NCBI RefSeq assembly: GCF_009014635.1
Contig: NZ_BKCF01000006.1
Location: forward strand, 62,001-126,000
Reading direction: 5' to 3'
Source of the DNA: Patiriisocius marinistellae
GTDB taxonomy: Bacteria; Bacteroidota; Bacteroidia; Flavobacteriales; Flavobacteriaceae
Length of the DNA stretch: 64,000 nt
The notes below the pieces were generated by a model that worked only from the letters and a program-made list of their open reading frames with translations, made no database searches and was not told where the DNA came from. Made by a program: the position numbers and the translations under genes. Below, one piece after another: positions 1 to 9,100 of this stretch (positions are counted from its first letter, which is position 1; each line of letters opens with the position of its first letter).

Positions 1-327
1 ACTTCTAAACCCTTTAGCTTCTGGAGCAAACCTCATAACAGTTTCAATTATCTCTTGAAAGTTTTCTCCATGTGAGCTATTTGCTAAAAAATTAGGGTGA
101 ATACCTCTATCTAATTTTCCTGCTTTAAAATTTTGTTCAATAAGTTTAGATTCGTGTGTAACAAATAGTGTAGGTTTTAAATTGTGAGGATTAAGAATGT
201 TAAAATATTCTTCCATTACAGCTTCAGAAGCCCAGTCTATATCACTAGTAAAACAGAAAACAGGCTTATCGTGCCACTCTCTTTTCTTTTTTAATTTTTC
301 AAGTAAAAATTCAATTTTATTTTGCAT
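1..327 (-). CDS. Polysaccharide-deacetylase-like protein, N-terminal part (cut by window edge)
   Basis: This frame is open from an ATG at 327 to the window edge, giving 109 residues with no stop. It was read directly from the reverse complement. Near the N-terminus it has FTSDIDWAS and later a GIHPNF motif followed by HGENF. An acidic DxD pair followed by an HPN motif is the pattern of NodB-type or WbmS-type carbohydrate deacetylases, which remove acetyl groups from surface polysaccharide sugars with a bound metal. There is no signal peptide, so it is probably cytoplasmic. A TAnnTTTG box ends only four bases before the ATG, so the message may be leaderless and independent of the cys operon upstream. 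The family call is an inference from a fragment. Confidence 0.6.
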   Translation of the reverse strand, partial: MQNKIEFLLEKLKKKREWHDKPVFCFTSDIDWASEAVMEEYFNILNPHNLKPTLFVTHESKLIEQNFKAGKLDRGIHPNFLANSSHGENFQEIIETVMRFAPEAKGFRS

Positions 328-331
328 TCGG

Positions 332-339
332 CAAAGGTA
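332..339 (-). promoter_or_regulatory. Bacteroidota -7 box (TACCTTTG) of the left-edge gene
   Basis: On the minus strand TACCTTTG matches the Bacteroidota consensus TAnnTTTG exactly, and its last base is four bases from the ATG at 327. I see no convincing -33 TTTG. The position implies a leaderless or nearly leaderless transcript. Confidence 0.5.
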
Positions 340-368
340 TTTAATTTTATGTATTTAAATAAATTTAA

Positions 369-1625
369 TTAAACAATCATCCCTGCAGCTAAAGTTTCAT
401 GTGTTGCATCATCAATTAATATAAAACTACCCGTTATTCTATTGTCTCTATATTCATCTGCCATAATGGGGCGTGTTGTTTTGATAGTCACCCTAGAAAT
501 GTCATTCATCGTGAGCTCCTTATCATTCTCAATACGTGAATATGTGTTAATGTCAATTTTATAAACCACATTTTTAATCATTGCTTTTTGTTCATTTGAT
601 GTATGAACAATCGTGTATTTAGCTCGAGGTCTTGCCGCTTTGTTATTAAACCAACAAATCATGGCATCAAATTCTTGAACAGCTTTTGCTTGGTTATTTA
701 ATTTAACTATCATATCTCCCCTACTCACATCAATATCATCTTCAAGAGTGATTGAAACACTCATAGGAGCAAAAGCTTCTTCTAGTGTTCCTTTATCTGT
801 ATCAATTGTTTTAACTTTTGAGTTAAACCCTGAAGGCATCACAACAATGTCATCACCTGGTCTAAAAATCCCGCTGGCTATACGTCCTGCATAGCCGCGA
901 TAATCAATAAATCCATCACGTTGCGGGCGTAACACCGTTTGGACTGGAAAACGTGCGTCTATTTTATTTACATCACTACTTATGTGTAATGTTTCAAGCG
1001 TATGTAATAATGGAGCTCCTTGAAACCAATTCATATTAGTACTTCGGTTTACTACATTATCACCATCTAAGGCACTCATAGGTAAAAAACGCACATCTTT
1101 TACATAGAGTTTTGATGAAAATTCTTCAAACTGCGATACAATATTATTATAAACAGTTTCATCATATTTTACTAAATCCATTTTATTCACACACACAATG
1201 ACGTGTGGAATTTGTAATAAAGAGGCTATGAATGCGTGGCGTTTAGTTTGCTCAATGACACCATGGCGAGCATCGATTAATATTAATGCTGCATTTGCTG
1301 TTGACGCACCCGTAACCATATTACGGGTATATTGAATATGCCCTGGGGTATCTGCAATAATAAACTTCCGCTTTGGAGTAGTAAAATAGCGATATGCTAC
1401 ATCAATAGTAATCCCCTGCTCACGCTCATCTCTAAGACCATCAGTAAATAATGCCAAGTCAACACCTTCGTGTCCTTTACGCTTACTTGTTACTGTAACA
1501 GCTTCTAGTTGATCCTCGAAGATTGCTTTACTATCATATAGAAGTCGGCCTATTAGCGTACTTTTTCCATCGTCCACACTCCCTGCAGTGGTGAATCTTA
1601 GTAGTTGGTTGTTATCTATTGCCAT
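369..1625 (-). CDS. cysN: Sulfate adenylyltransferase large subunit (GTPase)
   Basis: CysN hydrolyses GTP to drive ATP + sulfate to adenosine phosphosulfate (APS) + PPi together with CysD in the cytoplasm. The 418-residue protein shows the P-loop GSVDDGKST at residues 15-23, the switch motif DTPGH near 92 and NKMD near 148, followed by elongation-factor-like beta-barrel domains; this order and length are normal for CysN not fused to CysC. The start is the ATG at 1625. It lies 41 bases downstream of cysD and is the last gene of the cysQ-DUF2061-cysC-cysD-cysN series. The spacer in front of the start contains ATTTCAGAAG, one copy of a word that recurs across this window. Confidence 0.97.
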   Translation of the reverse strand: MAIDNNQLLRFTTAGSVDDGKSTLIGRLLYDSKAIFEDQLEAVTVTSKRKGHEGVDLALFTDGLRDEREQGITIDVAYRYFTTPKRKFIIADTPGHIQYTRNMVTGASTANAALILIDARHGVIEQTKRHAFIASLLQIPHVIVCVNKMDLVKYDETVYNNIVSQFEEFSSKLYVKDVRFLPMSALDGDNVVNRSTNMNWFQGAPLLHTLETLHISSDVNKIDARFPVQTVLRPQRDGFIDYRGYAGRIASGIFRPGDDIVVMPSGFNSKVKTIDTDKGTLEEAFAPMSVSITLEDDIDVSRGDMIVKLNNQAKAVQEFDAMICWFNNKAARPRAKYTIVHTSNEQKAMIKNVVYKIDINTYSRIENDKELTMNDISRVTIKTTRPIMADEYRDNRITGSFILIDDATHETLAAGMIV

Positions 1626-1666
1626 TTTTTCTTCTGAAATTTTAATAATCCCTTTAACGTCGTTAT

Positions 1667-2572
1667 CTAAAAATAACCTTGCCTCTTTCTATCCTCCATA
1701 GCACTTTCACTACGTTTATCATCAGTCCTATTACCTCGCTCCGTTTGTTTCATTGCCGAAACTTCGGCCACAATCTTTTCTAAAGTATCAGCATCACTTT
1801 CTAATCCACCAGTAATGGTAATATCACCCAATGTTCTAAAACGTATTTTTTTATTCTCAACTTTTTCTCCCGCGTCTAATTTCAGAAATTCTGAAACTGG
1901 AATCCAGCTATTACTTCGCCAAACAACATCTCGCTGATGCGCCAAGTATAATGATGGGATTGCAATGTTCTCTCTTAAAATATAATTCCAAACATCCATC
2001 TCTGTCCAGTTACTAATAGGAAATGCTCTAAAATGCTCTCCTTCAAAATGCTTTCCGTTTAGTATATTCCATAATTCGGGACGTTGATTTTTAGGATCCC
2101 ATTGTCCAAAATCATCTCTATGCGAGAAAAAACGCTCCTTAGCACGTGCCTTCTCTTCATCACGCCTTCCTCCACCTATGGCACAATCTACTTTATTCTT
2201 TTCAATAGCGTCTAAAAGTGTGGTAATCTGTAATGTATTTCTTGTTGCATTTTTTCCTTTTTCCTCTGCAACACGTCCGTCATCAATAGCTTCTTGAACT
2301 GAGCCAACCAATAACTCAACGCCTAGTTCTTTAACTAAATCATCTCTAAATTGAATGGTCTCAGGAAAATTATGCCCCGTATCAACATGCATTAAGGGAA
2401 ACGGAATCTTTGAGGGATAAAAGGCTTTTTGAGCTAAATGTGTCACTAAGATTGAATCTTTCCCGCCAGAGAAGAGAATCACTGGATTCTCAAATTGCGC
2501 CCATACTTCTCTCAGAATATAAATAGCTTCGCTCTCTAGTTCGTCCAAATAATTTAAATAGTATTTGCTCAT
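1667..2572 (-). CDS. cysD: Sulfate adenylyltransferase small subunit
   Basis: CysD is the catalytic PP-loop ATP pyrophosphatase of the heterodimeric ATP sulfurylase, making APS from ATP and sulfate. The 301-residue protein has the PP-loop SGGKDS at residues 35-40 and the family's typical C-terminal end with a run of charged residues (SAMEDRKRQGYF). Its ATG overlaps the TGA of cysC by four bases (ATGA), which points to translational coupling. It sits between cysC and cysN as in a standard cysDNC set. A perfect palindrome, TTTCAGAA-A-TTCTGAAA, lies inside it at 1880-1896. Confidence 0.97.
   Translation of the reverse strand: MSKYYLNYLDELESEAIYILREVWAQFENPVILFSGGKDSILVTHLAQKAFYPSKIPFPLMHVDTGHNFPETIQFRDDLVKELGVELLVGSVQEAIDDGRVAEEKGKNATRNTLQITTLLDAIEKNKVDCAIGGGRRDEEKARAKERFFSHRDDFGQWDPKNQRPELWNILNGKHFEGEHFRAFPISNWTEMDVWNYILRENIAIPSLYLAHQRDVVWRSNSWIPVSEFLKLDAGEKVENKKIRFRTLGDITITGGLESDADTLEKIVAEVSAMKQTERGNRTDDKRSESAMEDRKRQGYF
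1880..1896. repeat. Perfect palindrome TTTCAGAA-A-TTCTGAAA inside cysD
   Basis: Two 8-base arms flank a single central A. The arms belong to the word family ATTTC(C/A)GAA(G) that is over-represented in this window, here as an inverted pair with no spacer. The function is unknown. Confidence 0.6.
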
Positions 2573-3165
2573 TTTTCTAAAGCTAAATGTGAATTGATTT
2601 GGGATAAAATTAAAGCAACCGATTCATTTATGGAAGTTTTTGTCGTGTCTATTTCAATTGCAGGATTTAAAGGAGCCTCATAGGGCGCATCAATTCCTGT
2701 AAATTGTTTTATTTCTCCTGCGCGTGCTTTTGCATATAATCCTTTCACATCTCGTCTCTCACACACTTCAATAGGTGTATTCACAAATATCTCAACAAAG
2801 TTTGCCTCTCCAACAATCCTTTCAACATTTTCTCGGTCTTCTCTATACGGAGAAACAAAGGATGCTGTGACAATAAGTCCTGCATCAATCATTAAATTAG
2901 CCACCTCTGCAATACGTCGTATATTTTCTTTCCTATCTTGAGGAGAAAATGTTAGATTGTTATTTAAACCTCCTCTCACATTATCGCCATCTAGGGCATA
3001 CGTGTGAACTCCTTTAATAAATAATGCCTGCTCAACCGCATTCGCTATTGTAGATTTACCAGACCCAGAAAGTCCCGTAAACCACAATAATAAAGGTTTA
3101 TGCTTTTTTAAAGTACGTCTATTTTCTGCCGAAATATTAAACGATTGAGGAATAATGTTTTTCAT
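2569..3165 (-). CDS. cysC: Adenylylsulfate kinase (APS kinase)
   Basis: CysC phosphorylates APS at the 3' position to give PAPS, the donor for sulfotransferases. The 198-residue protein has a Walker A motif GLSGSGKST at residues 31-39, then LDGDNVRGGL and the FVSPYREDR motif typical of APS kinases. Length is normal. Its stop codon overlaps the cysD start by four bases, and it follows DUF2061 after 12 bases. Its presence beside cysDN, with no PAPS reductase nearby, suggests that PAPS is used for sulfation. The activity is known for the family; the use of the product is inferred. Confidence 0.97.
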   Translation of the reverse strand: MKNIIPQSFNISAENRRTLKKHKPLLLWFTGLSGSGKSTIANAVEQALFIKGVHTYALDGDNVRGGLNNNLTFSPQDRKENIRRIAEVANLMIDAGLIVTASFVSPYREDRENVERIVGEANFVEIFVNTPIEVCERRDVKGLYAKARAGEIKQFTGIDAPYEAPLNPAIEIDTTKTSINESVALILSQINSHLALEK

Positions 3166-3177
3166 TGTTCACTTTTA

Positions 3178-3600
3178 TTAACGACGTGGTTGTAATCCAT
3201 AATCTAATTTGTACCAGAAACGTTCATGTAAATAATATAAAATCATTTTTGTTATCATTTCAGCAATGCCTATTTTCAGACCTGTCATTGGATTTCCAGT
3301 AATAATAAATGATAATAACATGGTATCAACAGTACCTATTGCTCGCCAAGTTAACGTTTTTGCTAAATGTCGTTTTCGGCTTGTTAAAATTTTTCCATTT
3401 TTTGAGAGGTTTATTTTAAACCAAATACGTTCATGTAAATAGTATAAAATCATTTTTGTAATAACTTCTGCGAGCCCTATTTTTAACCCGGTTAATGGAT
3501 TTCCTGTAATTATCCAAGAAAGAATAATTGTATCAATTGTTCCTACAAAGCGCCAAGTAATGGTTTTTGCAATATGTCTTTTATGTGATGAATCGCGCAC
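3178..3600 (-). CDS. Tandem DUF2061 small membrane protein
   Basis: The 140-residue protein is two DUF2061 units in a row (about residues 6-63 and 75-132), each with KRHxAKTxTWR, a hydrophobic stretch ending ITGNP, and a final KMILYYLHER. The copies are close at DNA level too, offset by 207 bases (69 codons). DUF2061 proteins are small membrane proteins of unknown function often seen next to cysDNC in Bacteroidota, so a role tied to sulfate or PAPS metabolism is plausible but unproved. The start is a GTG at 3600 that follows the cysQ stop codon with no spacer and in the same frame; no ATG occurs before the first repeat ends. Confidence 0.88.
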   Translation of the reverse strand: MRDSSHKRHIAKTITWRFVGTIDTIILSWIITGNPLTGLKIGLAEVITKMILYYLHERIWFKINLSKNGKILTSRKRHLAKTLTWRAIGTVDTMLLSFIITGNPMTGLKIGIAEMITKMILYYLHERFWYKLDYGLQPRR

Positions 3601-4404
3601 TTATTTTTTTACTAAAAAGTAAGGATTTAACAAATTTTCCTTATTGTACTTAAGAGGTGTTTTTGTTTCATTATCTATTACTTGAACATCTGCTGCTTGG
3701 CATATAGCCTGTCCTGCGGCAGTATCCCATTCCATTGTGGGTGCGTAACGTGGATATATATGTGCTGCGCCTTCAGCTACTAAACAAAACTTTAAAGAAC
3801 TTCCTTTACTTACAATTTCGACAGTGTTATTTTTTTCTATTTCTGAAATAAACTGTTTTGTTTCATCATTTAAGTGCGACCTACTTCCTACAATTTTGAT
3901 AACGAAGTTTTCATCAACAGAAATTTCCGAAGGACTTATAATTTCTGCATTATTTAAAATACTTTCAATCGTATCCTCTTCTTCTGAAACTAAAGTAGCT
4001 TTCATCGCATTTCTAGCATCTGCAGTAGTGTAATATAACTCTTTCGTAACAGGAACATAAATAACCCCAAGAATAGGGTTGCCATTTTCAACAAGCGCAA
4101 TGTTTACAGTAAACTCCCCATTACGTTTAACAAATTCCTTTGTCCCATCAAGAGGGTCTACTATCCAACAACGACTCCAATCTTTACGCTCCTCGTATGC
4201 AAGTTGCTTATTTTCCTCGCTGATAATAGGGATTTTTGTGTCCACTAAATATCTATTGATTATATCGTTAGCGTTTTTGTCTGCTTGTGTTAAAGGAGAG
4301 GCGTCGTCTTTTGACAACACTTCAAAATCGGTTACATATATTTTTAATATAGCCTTTCCGCCATCAATTGCTGCTTTAATTGCCGTTTCTAGAAGTTGTT
4401 GCAT
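3601..4404 (-). CDS. cysQ: 3'(2'),5'-bisphosphate nucleotidase
   Basis: CysQ removes the 3'-phosphate from PAP (left after sulfotransfer) and from PAPS, preventing toxic build-up. The 267-residue protein belongs to the inositol-monophosphatase fold: E63/E64, the metal motif DPLDGT at 83-88 and WDTAAGQA near the C-terminus are all present. It is the first gene of the minus-strand operon that continues through DUF2061, cysC, cysD and cysN, and a -7 box lies 22 bases upstream of the ATG. Placing the PAP-removing enzyme with the PAPS-making enzymes is consistent with a sulfation pathway. Confidence 0.95.
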   Translation of the reverse strand: MQQLLETAIKAAIDGGKAILKIYVTDFEVLSKDDASPLTQADKNANDIINRYLVDTKIPIISEENKQLAYEERKDWSRCWIVDPLDGTKEFVKRNGEFTVNIALVENGNPILGVIYVPVTKELYYTTADARNAMKATLVSEEEDTIESILNNAEIISPSEISVDENFVIKIVGSRSHLNDETKQFISEIEKNNTVEIVSKGSSLKFCLVAEGAAHIYPRYAPTMEWDTAAGQAICQAADVQVIDNETKTPLKYNKENLLNPYFLVKK

Positions 4405-4425
4405 TTAGTTAGTTTTATTAAATTA

Positions 4426-4433
4426 CAAATATA
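4426..4433 (-). promoter_or_regulatory. -7 box (TATATTTG) of the cysQ operon
   Basis: TATATTTG on the minus strand matches TAnnTTTG, 22 bases upstream of the cysQ ATG at 4404. No clear -33 element is seen. It is the best candidate for the promoter of the whole PAPS operon. Confidence 0.45.
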
Positions 4434-4526
4434 CAGGATTAGACTTCGTGACTTTTTTATATCGCATTTCAAATTCAAATTTTTTATGATAATTAAGTTA
4501 AATAAAAACTAAACAACTTTATAAAA

Positions 4527-4557
4527 TTGGTAGGATTATCAAATCATTATAACTTTG
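4527..4557 (+). promoter_or_regulatory. Promoter of dps: TTGG (-33) and TAACTTTG (-7)
   Basis: TTGG at 4527 and TAACTTTG at 4550-4557 are separated by about 20 bases, the usual Bacteroidota spacing. The TTG of the -33 element is itself the first possible start codon of the frame, which shows that the longer reading (from 4527) is not the protein start. Confidence 0.65.
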
Positions 4558-4574
4558 AAATAAAACATAAAACC

Positions 4575-5066
4575 ATGAATTACCTAAACCTAGATAAGAA
4601 AAAAATTACTAAAACAGCAAAAGAACTTAACACCCTCTTAGCTGATTATCACATGTATTACCAAAAGTTACGTAATTTTCATTGGAATATAACGGGGAAG
4701 CACTTTTTTGACTTACACGTAAAATTTGAAGAAATGTATGATGATGCAAAATTAAAAGTTGATGAAATTGCAGAACGTATATTGACGTTAAGGTTTCAGC
4801 CTGTAAGTAATTTTTCAGACTACTTAAAAGAATCTAGTATATCAGAAAGCAAGTCAGAAACAAAAGATACTGAAATGGTAAAAATTTTGTTAGAAGATCA
4901 TGGCAAATTACTAAAACAAATGCGCACCGTAGTTGATGTCGCTGATGAAGCGAAAGATGAAGGTACTATTGATATGATAGGTGGATATATAGGTGACCTT
5001 GAAAAAACAAGTTGGATGTTAGACGCATGGTCAATGAGTGGAAAAGATTCGCACCCAGAAGCATAA
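4575..5066 (+). CDS. dps: Dps family DNA-protection / ferritin-like protein
   Basis: Dps proteins form 12-subunit shells that oxidise and store iron with peroxide and shield DNA in stress. From the ATG at 4575 the protein has 163 residues, a normal Dps length. The inter-subunit ferroxidase ligands are visible: H36 in FHW, H48 and E52 in LHVKFEE, and D63 and E67 in VDEIAER. The longer frame from TTG 4527 begins in the -33 promoter element and is rejected. The gene is monocistronic, with its own promoter and a hairpin with T tail at 5086-5130. Oxidative-stress or stationary-phase control is expected for the family but not shown here. Confidence 0.93.
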   Translation: MNYLNLDKKKITKTAKELNTLLADYHMYYQKLRNFHWNITGKHFFDLHVKFEEMYDDAKLKVDEIAERILTLRFQPVSNFSDYLKESSISESKSETKDTEMVKILLEDHGKLLKQMRTVVDVADEAKDEGTIDMIGGYIGDLEKTSWMLDAWSMSGKDSHPEA

Positions 5067-5085
5067 ATATAAAATTTTATATTAG

Positions 5086-5130
5086 AGACATTTAAGTTAA
5101 ATTCTATTGGATTTAATTTAAATGTCTTTT
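5086..5130 (+). terminator. Rho-independent terminator after dps
   Basis: AGACATTTAA pairs with TTAAATGTCT, with further pairing inside, followed by a TTTT run. It separates dps from the lipoprotein gene. Confidence 0.7.
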
Positions 5131-5150
5131 AATTTTCACCTTTCTTGATT

Positions 5151-6032
5151 ATGAAAAACATCTCATTCCTTTTATTTATTATTTCACTTTATAGTTGCGG
5201 ACAGCAAGATTTTGGAAAAATGGAGATTATTACTTCACTCCCTGATGAATTTGCCGAAATAAGCGGTATTGAAATGATACCAAATAATGAATCTCTTTGG
5301 CTTATTAGTGACAGTGGTAGTGATGCTACTGTTATGTCATACGATTTAAAAGAAAAGAAAATGGCACAGCAATTTACTATCAAAAATGCTCAAAATGTTG
5401 ATTGGGAAGATTTAGCAAGTGACAAAAGAGGGAATTTATATATAGGTGATTTTGGAAATAATGCTAGCAAACGCAAAGATTTAACAATCTATAAAATTAA
5501 TGATATCGCTAATCTTGCAAGTCAAGATACAGCTACCCAAAAAATTACATTTAAATTAAGCGATCAAACAGACTACCCACCTAAAAAGAAAGATCGCAAT
5601 TATGACATTGAAGCCTTCTTTAACAAAGGAGAAAACCTTTATCTCTTTACCCGAAATCGCAGTAAAGACTTTGACGGAACAACCAAGGTTTACAAACTAC
5701 CAGCTACACCCGGAGACTATACTGCCCAATTAATTGATACTTTTAAAACATGTAATGATGATGATGATTGTCAAGTAACTTCGGCAACTATAAATCATCA
5801 AACAGGAGACATTATCTTACTAAGTTACAATAAACTTTGGGTGCTTAGCAATTACAAAGGGGATAATTTTTTTAGCGGAAAAGTAACCGAAATTAAACTA
5901 GATCATAAATCACAAAAAGAAAGTGTAACATTTAAAGATAAAACTCATATTTATATTGCCGATGAAAGAAACGGCCCTCAAGGTGGTAATCTTTATCTTT
6001 TAGATATTAGTAAAGAATTAAAATTGAAATAA
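5151..6032 (+). CDS. Putative lipoprotein, beta-propeller-like
   Basis: The 293-residue protein starts at the ATG at 5151 and has a lipoprotein signal ending FIISLYSC, with the lipidated cysteine at 16. The rest has repeated segments such as ISGIEMIPNNESLWLISDSG and GNLYIGDFGNNASKRKDLTIY, spaced like propeller blades, which recall SdiA-regulated or phytase-like propeller proteins. I do not recognise a specific family and see no catalytic motif. It probably sits in the periplasm or on the outer membrane. It lies after the dps terminator and converges with the large phosphoesterase gene. Confidence 0.8.
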   Translation: MKNISFLLFIISLYSCGQQDFGKMEIITSLPDEFAEISGIEMIPNNESLWLISDSGSDATVMSYDLKEKKMAQQFTIKNAQNVDWEDLASDKRGNLYIGDFGNNASKRKDLTIYKINDIANLASQDTATQKITFKLSDQTDYPPKKKDRNYDIEAFFNKGENLYLFTRNRSKDFDGTTKVYKLPATPGDYTAQLIDTFKTCNDDDDCQVTSATINHQTGDIILLSYNKLWVLSNYKGDNFFSGKVTEIKLDHKSQKESVTFKDKTHIYIADERNGPQGGNLYLLDISKELKLK

Positions 6033-6102
6033 GAATAAGTCAATGAGTATAAAAATTAGATAAAGTTTTAATCTTATTGAATTATAAAAGGAGCACTCGT
6101 AT

Positions 6103-9100
6103 CTAATATCTCAAAGCAAATCCAAATTCAAATCTGCCACTTTCCTTACTTTGAAAGTATTGAGCTTTAGCTTGGATTGCTTCTGTCCATTTAAGCACAA
6201 AACCTCCGCCATAATCATCATGCCACTCATTTGATGATTGATTATCAACCCATACTTTTCCTATATCATAACCCACATATGCACTTAATGTTAGAGGAAA
6301 TAAAAATGTTTTAATTTTCTCAAAATTATAGATTAAATCTGCTCTTCCTGCAAGGCTACCATCTCCAGTAAATCTTTGGTTTCTGTAACCTCTCAAGCCA
6401 TTATCTGCCCCCAATTGTGCATTTTGAAAAAATTGAGGACGATCACCAAAGGTATATCGTGAGCGCACCTGCGTATTCAAGATCAACTTATTATTACTCA
6501 ATAATGAATTGTAAAACGAAACATGACTATCTATAAAGCCTGTAAGAATATCATCATTTAAATCATCAATACCTCCCCCCTTTAAACGAAACTCCATACC
6601 CTTACTTGTAAAACTTGTATTATCAAAATTACTGTACACATAGGTCATAGAAGGTATTGCATAATAAGAACGTTCTCCAAGAACTGTAGTATTAGATTGT
6701 TTAATAAAATTATTACCATTTTCTACAAATTCAACAGCGTCAAAATCAAACTTTATTTGGAAATAACTTCCATATTGTGAAGTACGCTCTACTCCTGCTC
6801 CTGCTTTATATCTACTTAAATTAACTCTATTAAAATCAATGCTAAGTAACTCATCAAAATTGTTAGTTTCATTTCCGAAGCCAAAGAAGTTTTCTGTATA
6901 ATTTTTTGATGTAAATCTTCCATCAATTACTAAATTAAAATCTGAAAAAATAGAAGCAAAATATTTCGCAGCGCTAACATCAATACCCTGCGTTAATGAA
7001 GCGTATTCCGCTTTTAAATAAAATTTACTACTGTAAGGGTTTAATAAAAAATTGTTTTTTTCTTTGCTATACTCTGCAGTAATCAGAGTACCGTCATCTG
7101 GGTTGTAGTTTGCTGCTAATCCTACACCACCACTTTCTGTTGGGTATCTTTTGTAGTCATAAATATTAGCTTCATAAAATTTTGTCAATCGCACATTTGC
7201 ACCACCTCTTTTTTCAATTGTATTTTTCTTTGCTCGGTGATCATAAATATAGATTTTCTTTCCATTTTGAACATCAAATGTATCGTTGTTTTGCCCACCA
7301 ATTGCGTGCATTTTAATTAGATTATTACCATCACCGCTTACCTTAAAAACATCTTTATCATCTAAGCCATACAACCATATTTCCTCAGTAGTTTCTGAAG
7401 AAAAACTTCTTTCAAACAATACATCTCCTTTTTCGCCATCCTTAATTCTATATGCCGAAATATTAGTCACTCCATCACTTTTTCTTTCAATTTCAAATAG
7501 GTCATCTTTGTCTGTTCCTGTTAACATTTGAAATTTTGAAAACTGCGTGTAATATCGCTCTACAATGTTTACCAAGTTTGCTTTACGAAGTAATAATTTT
7601 TCTTTAATCTCTTGAGTCGTTTTTCCTTGGGTTTCTTCTGGCAAAGCACTAAATGCATCATCAATAATATTTTCATTAATGGCATTTTGTAAAAATTTTG
7701 CTTGTGCTATCCATACCTCTTTTCCGCTTCGTTTGATAAGTGCTCTATCTAATTTTGATCCTGCTTCGTTAAACCATTTTATATCGCCAATGTCTTCACC
7801 ATAAACACCAAACTGGTTTACAGTACCCATCATCGCCCTCAACGCATCTAAAAACTCTCCATCAAAGTTTGCAAAAACTTGGTCCCTGTCCCTAGGAATG
7901 GGTAAAAATTCTTTTTTATCGTTACCAACCTCTATTTCTGCCCAGCGCCATTGATCACTATGCCTGTCCCAATCACCTATAAGCATATCAAAAATACGTG
8001 CTTTTATGTATGCAGGTTCATTAACTGTGTAACTCTCATCTCTTCGCAATTTTTCTAATAAGTCATCTGTACTTTCCACATCATCTGGATAGCCAAAATT
8101 TTTCTTATTTAAATAATCATCCGTCGGGCGTTCCACAATCATATATAAAGCATCTCCAAATTCTTCATTAAATTTCCCTAATGCCTTTTGCTGCGGCACA
8201 TAAAACAACTCTGGTGTGGTATAATATACCTGTGCAGCTTTTGCAAGTGTAGGAATAGCAAAAGCTCCGTAGGGATGTGCCGCTGTGTAAAAATCTGATA
8301 TTAAATTTGCTGGAATAGTATTGTCAAAATAAACCTCTCCATCAATACCCTGAAAGGTAGTAGTTTCTAAAAATTGTACAGCACTTTTTTTAAGTGCACG
8401 CATATTGTATTCTTTTCCATCTTTTGTTTTAAGACGTAGTGATTTTGTTTGATGACCTCCACCTTTTCGCATCACCTCTAGACCTCCATAAAGCGTATCT
8501 AAAATAGCCGTATTTGCTGTTACCTCAGTCCCATAAACCGCTCTGTAATGATTACCCCAAAAGGACTCAAAATAATCTGTTTTTTCTGTTTCTTCTGGTT
8601 TATAGACCGATGCTTTAAACGATTTAGGAAATCTTTCAGGCAGACTATCAAGATTGGGAGCTACTATTTTGGGTAAAATTTCTTTTTTAAACAATAGCTC
8701 GTAATTTCCGTTCATATCATTTCCGAAGAAACTAACAAACACACTATTTTCTTCTGAAATTTCAAGGGTGGAAAATCCTTGCTGTCCATAAGAAAACAAC
8801 CCGTTATCACTTACATTCACTGGCTTCACATCACTCCCAGCTCCCGAAATTACTTGCTTTATATTCCCCTGTTCAATATATTGTAAATTCTCTTCATGTC
8901 CAGATATTAATACCGTCCTCAACGCTGGATTATCTAGCATAATTTGTAACTCTTCCATTAACTCACGGTACTTTGCATTAAATCTATCTTGAATTGCTAT
9001 ACCTCCTTGAGAGCGAATTTGCGTAATAAGTGTAGCAATCCCCGGCAACGGAATATCTCCACCTAATGGAAATATGTGGTCTCTAAATGAAAAACGACCA

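Noticed and set aside
369-4404. Assimilatory sulfate reduction operon
   Set aside because: No PAPS, APS or sulfite reductase gene is visible; cysC and cysQ point to sulfation instead.
6033-6102. Terminator between the lipoprotein and phosphoesterase genes
   Set aside because: The possible stem (CAATGAG with CTTATTG) is short and mismatched, with no T tail.
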